IMG/VR virus record: IMGVR_UViG_3300021364_001461
Span: 1-24,962 of that record
DNA length: 24,962 nucleotides
From: a virus
Direction: 5' to 3' (one strand)
The notes under the pieces were generated by a model. That model did no database searches. It saw nothing but the letters and a program-made list of their open reading frames with translations, and was not told where the DNA came from. Both the position numbers and the translations under genes were made by a program. The first letter of the stretch is position 1; each line of letters starts with the position of its first letter. Below are positions 20,871 to 24,962 of this stretch, in pieces.

Positions 20871-21018
20871 GATAAAGCAGATCAATTTCATCTTCTTCTA
20901 ACCATTCATAAAATTCTGAAGAGATTGCAATTGCATCATCAATATCATCAACTTTCATAATTCTTTTCTCAGCCCAAGCAATACTATGTTCAATACAACT
21001 GATGACTTTTGATTCCAT
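20854..21018 (-). CDS. 54-aa acidic unknown protein
   Basis: ATG frame with a GAGG Shine-Dalgarno at ideal spacing. It starts MESKVISCIEHSIAWAEKRI and then has a D/I repeat (VDDIDDAIAI) and an acidic C-terminal helix FYEWLEEDEIDLLYLDKLD. The strong acidity and two predicted helices suggest a small protein-binding or DNA-mimic-type inhibitor, but that is only a possibility. It has its own promoter-like sequence at 21040-21069, and its 3' end carries the -35 box of the tRNA-Arg promoter. Confidence 0.76.
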   Translation of the reverse strand: MESKVISCIEHSIAWAEKRIMKVDDIDDAIAISSEFYEWLEEDEIDLLYLDKLD

Positions 21019-21039
21019 TGTAACCTCTTCTGCTTTTCA

Positions 21040-21069
21040 ATTATACATCACAATCATCGTCTTCGTCAA
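21040..21069 (-). promoter_or_regulatory. Sigma70-like promoter for the 54-aa acidic gene
   Basis: TTGACG (21064-21069), 18-nt spacer, TATAAT (21040-21045) on the minus strand, 11 of 12 consensus bases. The -10 box contains the TAA stop of the upstream oxygenase-like gene (21041-21043). Predicted leader is about 15 nt and includes the GAGG Shine-Dalgarno. Confidence 0.65.
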
Positions 21070-21748
21070 GTATGAAACTACATCTAAACATTATTCTAGG
21101 ATTTTCTCTAGTATAAAATTTATCGATATGCGGTTGATGAAGAATTCCAGAATTATAAAAAATTGCATCATTAAATCCATATTCAATATTAAACTTATGG
21201 TCTAATATACCATTATTTATTTTATCTTTATAATTTTCTTTAGTTGCACTACTAGCATATTCATAGTAATCATCGATCATTTCACTATCCGGTATCATTT
21301 CACCCATATAACTCCAAAATCCAGTTTTAACAATTCTTGGATTTAAATTGACCAATCCAATAATAGTACGTCCATCACACTCCGAATCATCAGTGTGGGG
21401 TAAATAACATTCATTAGTAACAATATTGTCTGGTTTATCATTCCACTTTGTAGTATTTCCATCATAAAATAAAATATATTCAGATTCAAATTCTTCATAT
21501 ATGTAATCCCATTCAAATAAACCATCTGCAATGTGAAACACAGTCCATGCAGGCATTTTCAAAGACATCAATCCTGGTTTTGCACTACCAGCAGATTCCC
21601 AGGTAGATAATAGTTTTTGAAATCTTAACACCAATTCTGGATACTTGAAGATATTTTTTACAAGTGCAATGTCCTTCTCATAAAATTCGATACTATAATT
21701 ATCACTCAATTTTGAACTTTGTTCCCACAATTCATCAACTACCATCAT
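21041..21748 (-). CDS. 2OG-Fe(II)-oxygenase-like (DUF6445-like) protein
   Basis: 235 aa. ECYLPHTDDSECDGRTIIGL followed by VNLNP has an H-x-D motif and the conserved N-L-N-P turn of DUF6445-type jelly-roll proteins. Then GFNDAIFYNSGILHQPHIDK and NPRIMFRCSFIL supply a distal histidine and the arginine/strand pair expected of 2OG oxygenases. The N-terminal 90 residues are less typical. Start at 21748 has an AGGA Shine-Dalgarno and overlaps the GIY-YIG-like gene by 14 nt. A sugar- or protein-hydroxylating role is possible; the substrate is unknown. Confidence 0.66.
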   Translation of the reverse strand: MMVVDELWEQSSKLSDNYSIEFYEKDIALVKNIFKYPELVLRFQKLLSTWESAGSAKPGLMSLKMPAWTVFHIADGLFEWDYIYEEFESEYILFYDGNTTKWNDKPDNIVTNECYLPHTDDSECDGRTIIGLVNLNPRIVKTGFWSYMGEMIPDSEMIDDYYEYASSATKENYKDKINNGILDHKFNIEYGFNDAIFYNSGILHQPHIDKFYTRENPRIMFRCSFILDEDDDCDV

Positions 21749-22163
21749 AATAATCTTTCCTAAAATATCGACTTAAAATATTACTATTATAATATGCAGG
21801 TTCTCCGTTAAGAGATTCGGTCAAAACATTATTTAAAAATAATTGTCTTGTTTCTTCAAAATTTGTTTTACCTTTTGTTTTATGTAGTGATATTATTTCT
21901 CTCTTAAATTTATCTTTACCAATTTTTTTGATATCTTCTTTTAATTCAGGACAAGAACCATAATAATTCTTCCAGTCGGACTCCTGCTTTACTTTACGTT
22001 TCTTTCCTTTTGGAGTTCGGAACGACCAAAAATACTTTCTACCAATGTACTGTCTTTGATTTGTGAGATTGGTAATAAGGTAAACAAAGCCAAAGTGATC
22101 CCCAACATCACTGCTATCAAAAATTCGTTCCATGTAAGTCCAAGGATTTTCATAATCCACCAT
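21735..22163 (-). CDS. GIY-YIG-like nuclease/homing-endonuclease relative
   Basis: 142 aa. FGFVYLITNLTNQRQYIGRK contains the degenerate GIY (FVY) and YIG motifs with their usual 10-11-residue gap. KQESDWKNYYGSCPELKEDI follows, then FKREIISL and a glutamate in NFEETRQLF, and the late asparagine in AYYNSNIL, as in small phage GIY-YIG proteins. Related proteins occur in T4-like phages as Seg-type or unassigned endonucleases that may move neighbouring genes. It starts a new unit just after a strong terminator. Nuclease activity is inferred, since the first motif is not canonical. Confidence 0.7.
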   Translation of the reverse strand: MVDYENPWTYMERIFDSSDVGDHFGFVYLITNLTNQRQYIGRKYFWSFRTPKGKKRKVKQESDWKNYYGSCPELKEDIKKIGKDKFKREIISLHKTKGKTNFEETRQLFLNNVLTESLNGEPAYYNSNILSRYFRKDYYDGS

Positions 22164-22175
22164 TCATATATTTTA

Positions 22176-22196
22176 TTGTCTAGAATATTTAGACAA
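22176..22196. repeat. 21-bp inverted repeat at the terminator exit
   Basis: TTGTCTA, a 7-base centre and TAGACAA form a near-perfect dyad between the terminator T tract and the GIY-YIG-like start codon. It may be a regulator site or only the structured leader of the next transcript. Confidence 0.45.
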
Positions 22197-22219
22197 AAAA
22201 AAGACCCTTGCGGGTCTTT
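22195..22219 (-). terminator. Strong intrinsic terminator
   Basis: On the minus strand AAAGACCC, tetraloop GCAA (GNRA type) and GGGTCTTT are followed by more T, giving eight T in a row counting the stem end. It ends the unit holding the twin-CX3C gene. Confidence 0.92.
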
Positions 22220-22244
22220 GTGCAGAGATTCTATGTCTTTGAGT

Positions 22245-22421
22245 TTACTTCATAAGAATACTCCTGCAAATTTTTTTACATTCGTGTTGTCCTAATGCAT
22301 CGCACTCAATCAGGCACTCATAGTAGTCATTAATTTTTTGATTTTCAACTTCAAGTTGATCGACAGTATCTTCAAAATGATGCCATTCTTCCAATTGCGA
22401 TTTCGATAGTAGGTTATGCAT
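22245..22421 (-). CDS. Small twin-CX3C protein
   Basis: 58 aa; the ATG at 22421 has a GGAGG Shine-Dalgarno 8 nt upstream, so longer in-frame extensions upstream are rejected. The N-terminal half is an amphipathic helix (LSKSQLEEWHHFEDTVDQLE). The C-terminal half holds YYECLIECDALGQHECKKIC, a C-x3-C-x7-C-x3-C arrangement like the paired-disulfide helical hairpins of twin-CX3C proteins. In a reducing cytoplasm it might bind a metal instead. It stands alone between two terminators, with a long leader. Function unknown. Confidence 0.78.
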   Translation of the reverse strand: MHNLLSKSQLEEWHHFEDTVDQLEVENQKINDYYECLIECDALGQHECKKICRSILMK

Positions 22422-22499
22422 GATGTTTTCCTCCAATACACATTGTTTAAATGTAAGACATGATAAAGAAATAATATTCAGGACATATCGTAGATCCAA

Positions 22500-22518
22500 A
22501 TTCTATACTATATAGAAT
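22500..22518. promoter_or_regulatory. 19-bp dyad upstream of the twin-CX3C gene
   Basis: ATTCTATA-CTA-TATAGAAT is a perfect inverted repeat with 8-bp arms in the leader region between the terminator at 22587 and the gene. It contains TATA-like bases and could be an operator or part of a promoter; no clean -35 box was found. Confidence 0.42.
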
Positions 22519-22524
22519 AGTTTG

Positions 22525-22540
22525 TGTTAGTTCACTAACA
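22525..22540. promoter_or_regulatory. 16-bp dyad upstream of the twin-CX3C gene
   Basis: TGTTAGT-TC-ACTAACA is a perfect inverted repeat with the same 7-2-7 geometry as the dyad in front of hli, but a different sequence. It lies 6 bases from the first dyad. Candidate regulator site. Confidence 0.42.
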
Positions 22541-22586
22541 TTTGTTTCTTTTTTACATATATTAACCAAAGTACATATAATCACAT

Positions 22587-22609
22587 AAAAAAAGAGGACC
22601 TTAGTCCTC
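22587..22609 (-). terminator. Intrinsic terminator after nrdB and the 49-aa gene
   Basis: Minus strand GAGGAC, loop TAAG and GTCCTC followed by seven T. The stop codon of the 49-aa gene lies in the loop, so the last codons of that gene form the stem. Confidence 0.88.
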
Positions 22610-22750
22610 CTTAACTTTAAATTTTAAAAAATTATATCTCATAACTTCATGAGGCAACCAAGGTTGTGGTCCATATCTAAGTAACCTCAGATCTTCATCA
22701 GACAGTTTTACAGTATTGTCTGCCATTAACTTGATTGCCCACTGTTCCAT
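22601..22750 (-). CDS. 49-aa unknown protein after nrdB
   Basis: The ATG shares one base with the nrdB stop (TGATG), so translation is coupled. Sequence begins MEQWAIKLMADNTVKLSDED and continues with LLRYGPQPWLPHEVMRYNFL, then a basic end KFKVKED. The PQPWLPHEVMRY element is protein-like and suggests a short folded domain. It could be a partner of ribonucleotide reductase or of nucleotide metabolism, given its position, but there is no direct evidence. Its end is built into the terminator. Confidence 0.72.
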   Translation of the reverse strand: MEQWAIKLMADNTVKLSDEDLRLLRYGPQPWLPHEVMRYNFLKFKVKED

Positions 22751-23880
22751 CATAGTTTAAATCCAGAGAACGTATCTGCCTTGACATCCTGCTTGATGCC
22801 ACCCACCACATAAGACTCAACTTCCGTCTCTTGTGGTGCCACCTGAAGTCCTTTAGAGGAGATCCAATGTTCAGTCCAAGGCAAAGGATTAGACTTTGCA
22901 GGAATGTCATATACTGGTTTAAGTCCAATAGACTTCATACGACGATTAGCAACCCACTCAACATAGTTCTTAAGTAGTTTGTCATTCAATCCAATCATAG
23001 AGCCATCTCTAAAAAGATACTCGGCCCATTTCTTTTCTTCATCCACAGCATTATTAAATAAGGAATAAGTCCATTCTTCTTCCTCTTTAGCAATCTCTTT
23101 CATATCTGGATCATCACCACTCTTCCACTTATTAATAATATTTTGTGTTATTGCAAGATGTTGGTTTTCGTCTCTTGCAATGAGTGAGACGATTTTAGCG
23201 CTTCCTTCCATGAGTTTGAGTTCACCAAAGGCGAAAGAACAAGCAAAACTAACGTAGAACCGAATACCTTCAAGAACATTAACGTTTGCAATTGCTCTAT
23301 AGAGTTTTCGTTTGACATTTTTGATTTCTTCTTGAGATGGATAGGTATCACGAAAATCATCCTTCCACATGTTACCAATACCATACTGCTGAGCATGGTT
23401 GATGAAATCATTATAAGCACCTGTAACACTTGAAGCACGTTCTAGAATCCGTTCATCAGTGACAATCTTATCAAATACCTCGGAAGGATCTGAATAGACA
23501 TTTTTAATTATGTAAGTATAAGAACGACTGTGAATCATTTCCATAAATTCCCAAACAGTCATACATGCTTCTAACTCGGGCAAACTGCAATAAGGTAGAA
23601 AAGCCATCCCAGGACCACGCCCTTGTACGGAGTCAAGCATAATCTGATATTTGAGGTTACTTGTATAGATATGCTTTTGTTCTGGACGAAGTGTTTGATA
23701 ATCTCCACGGTCTTTCTGCAATGAAACTTCTTCTGGTCTCCAAAAGTATCCCAATTGTTGAGTAGTCAATTTATCAAAGATAGGATACTTATATGAATCA
23801 TATCTTTGAACACCTAATGGTTTGCCAAAAAACATTGGCTGCTTCTTGGTATTTACATTTTCTGAATTGAAAACAGTCAT
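22750..23880 (-). CDS. nrdB: Class Ia ribonucleotide reductase, beta subunit
   Basis: 376 aa, same length as E. coli NrdB. QPMFFGKPLGVQRYDSYKYP opens the family domain. Iron ligands D83, E114 and H117 and the radical tyrosine Y121 line up one residue off the E. coli numbers (84, 115, 118, 122), and ARDENQHLA gives the second E/H pair. It makes the diferric-tyrosyl cofactor that drives reduction of ribonucleotides by NrdA. The ATG at 23880 fits the family N-terminus but has no Shine-Dalgarno; a GTG at 23928 has a strong one (GAGGAGG) and would add 16 residues. Confidence 0.96.
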   Translation of the reverse strand: MTVFNSENVNTKKQPMFFGKPLGVQRYDSYKYPIFDKLTTQQLGYFWRPEEVSLQKDRGDYQTLRPEQKHIYTSNLKYQIMLDSVQGRGPGMAFLPYCSLPELEACMTVWEFMEMIHSRSYTYIIKNVYSDPSEVFDKIVTDERILERASSVTGAYNDFINHAQQYGIGNMWKDDFRDTYPSQEEIKNVKRKLYRAIANVNVLEGIRFYVSFACSFAFGELKLMEGSAKIVSLIARDENQHLAITQNIINKWKSGDDPDMKEIAKEEEEWTYSLFNNAVDEEKKWAEYLFRDGSMIGLNDKLLKNYVEWVANRRMKSIGLKPVYDIPAKSNPLPWTEHWISSKGLQVAPQETEVESYVVGGIKQDVKADTFSGFKL

Positions 23881-23908
23881 TCCATGAATACTGTCTTTTT
23901 GGGTGAGT

Positions 23909-24962
23909 TTAAACTGCACAGCTGTCACAAGCTTCCTCCTCTGCTGAACTTAATTCTTTAACTAATTCATCAAGTTTATTTTGTTTTTCATCTAAGACCT
24001 CATCGGTCTTATTGTCATATGTATTTTGGTAGTATGAAGTTTTCCACCCATACTTATATGTAGTTAAGAGGTCATTTGCCATAACTGAAACTGGTACTTC
24101 ATTGTTTGGATAATTTTCTGGATTGTAACTCCAGTTACCAGATATAGCCTGATCAAAGAATTTTTGCATTACAGACACTACATTTATGTAACCTATATTG
24201 TTAGGCATTTCCCACAATAGAGTATAATTATTTTTTAATGATGCATATGATGGAACAATCTGTTTAAGAGGTCCTTTTTTCGATTTCTTAACGGACAAGT
24301 ATCCTCTAGGTGGTTCGATTCCGTTTGTTGCGTTTGACACAACGGAACTGCTCTCCGAAGGCATCTGTGCGGACAATGTGCTGTGTCGGAGTCCGTGTTC
24401 CAAAATGGACTTTCTAAGATCCTCCCAATCATGCTCATACTTGATATTAGAAATCTCATCTACATCCTTTTTATATGTATCGATTGGCAAAATACCATCA
24501 GCATACTTGGTACGAGAGAAATACTCACAAGCACCTTTTTCTCTAGCAACTTGATTAGAAGCCTTTAAAAGATAGTATTGGAAAGATTCAGAAAGTCCAT
24601 GAACAGCATCCCATGCTTCTTGAGATGCATAATTATAACCCAACTTAGCAAGATAATGTGCCAGTCCAATAAAACCTATTCCAAGAGACCTACGTGCCTT
24701 TGTAGCAATCTCTGCTGCCCTTACAGGATACTCTTGATAGTCAATGAGTTCATCTAAAGCACGAACAGAAAGATCACAAAGATTTTCCAACTCAATATCG
24801 GACTTAACTTTACCAACATTAATTGCAGAGAGAATACAAAGAGCAATCTCACCTTCACCATCAATATGCTGAAGTGGTTTGGTTGGTAAAGTTATTTCCT
24901 GACAAAGATTTGACATCTCAACCTTGTCCTTGAAGGAAGAATGAGAGTTGCAGTGATCAATG
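23909..24962 (-). CDS. nrdA: Class Ia ribonucleotide reductase, alpha subunit (C-terminal part)
   Basis: About 350 C-terminal residues; the N-terminus is beyond the window. NSHSSF then SNLCQEITLPTKPLQH carries the catalytic thiyl-radical cysteine with flanking Asn and Glu (E. coli N437, C439, E441). GEIALCILSAINVG has the second redox cysteine. SESSSVVSNATNGIEPPRGY is the substrate-phosphate region. SYYQNTYDNK holds the tyrosine pair of the radical relay, and the tail EEACDSCAV holds the shuttle cysteines. It reduces ribonucleotides to deoxynucleotides for phage DNA synthesis with NrdB. Its 3' end carries the Shine-Dalgarno of the alternative nrdB start. Confidence 0.97.
   Translation of the reverse strand, partial: IDHCNSHSSFKDKVEMSNLCQEITLPTKPLQHIDGEGEIALCILSAINVGKVKSDIELENLCDLSVRALDELIDYQEYPVRAAEIATKARRSLGIGFIGLAHYLAKLGYNYASQEAWDAVHGLSESFQYYLLKASNQVAREKGACEYFSRTKYADGILPIDTYKKDVDEISNIKYEHDWEDLRKSILEHGLRHSTLSAQMPSESSSVVSNATNGIEPPRGYLSVKKSKKGPLKQIVPSYASLKNNYTLLWEMPNNIGYINVVSVMQKFFDQAISGNWSYNPENYPNNEVPVSVMANDLLTTYKYGWKTSYYQNTYDNKTDEVLDEKQNKLDELVKELSSAEEEACDSCAV

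Noticed and set aside
22422-22499. Extension of the twin-CX3C gene upstream to 22499
   Set aside because: The ATG at 22421 has a GGAGG site at good spacing. The extra residues are hydrophobic, low in similarity to the rest, and cover the regulatory leader.
24300-24330. GGTTCGATTCC-like T-loop sequence in nrdA
   Set aside because: No acceptor, D or anticodon stem can be drawn around it; it is coding sequence of NrdA.

Overview
The window reads as part of a marine T4-like cyanophage genome (a myovirus of Synechococcus or Prochlorococcus). The sequence is AT-rich. Every convincing gene lies on the minus strand, packed with 1-14 nt overlaps of the ATGA or TGATG type. It combines genes that occur together in such phages: high-light-inducible (hli) proteins, class Ia ribonucleotide reductase (nrdA/nrdB), scattered tRNA genes, 2OG-Fe(II) oxygenases, a GIY-YIG-like nuclease and many very small conserved-type proteins. 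No structural or replication gene is present, so the host and species cannot be fixed.

Layout in the direction of transcription (high to low coordinates). (1) 24962-22601: nrdA (partial), nrdB and a 49-aa gene, ended by a terminator. (2) 22586-22195: a regulatory gap with two dyads, a 58-aa twin-CX3C protein and a second terminator. (3) 22163-19493: GIY-YIG-like protein, a 2OG-oxygenase-like protein, then a tRNA/small-gene cluster (tRNA-Arg, tRNA-Gly, zinc ribbons, a membrane peptide and 54-aa proteins). (4) 19492-16708: tRNA-Pro, PKHD-type hydroxylase, O-fucosyltransferase-like protein, second 2OG oxygenase, tRNA-Met. (5) 16701-14312: two small proteins, a NodU/CmcH-type carbamoyltransferase, a non-coding stretch with a 30-bp direct repeat, and a terminator. 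(6) 14307-12944: Ala-rich coiled-coil protein, 2OG oxygenase and an unknown protein. (7) 12951-427: a 15-gene sugar operon. (8) 430-1: hli, a tiny membrane protein and a second hli running off the window.

The main system is the sugar operon plus its satellites. GDP-mannose 4,6-dehydratase, GDP-L-fucose synthase and a GDP-mannose 3,5-epimerase-like enzyme would turn host GDP-mannose into GDP-L-fucose and GDP-L-galactose. Eight glycosyltransferase-like proteins, two O-methyltransferase-like proteins, an asparagine-synthetase-like amidotransferase and a beta-propeller-like protein follow. A carbamoyltransferase, another fucosyltransferase-like protein and four 2OG-oxygenase-like proteins lie upstream. 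Together they look like a nearly self-contained kit for building a methylated, amidated and carbamoylated fucose-containing glycan, on the virion or on the infected cell surface. That target is inference.

Regulation is unusually legible. Near-consensus sigma70 promoters (TTGACN, 17-18 nt, TATAAT-like) are embedded at gene junctions, usually with the -35 or -10 box overlapping the stop codon of the preceding gene. Two of them would start transcription within a few bases of a tRNA 5' end. Three intrinsic terminators divide the minus strand into units. No insertion sequence, CRISPR array or attachment site was seen, and no gene-free stretch exceeds 300 bases.
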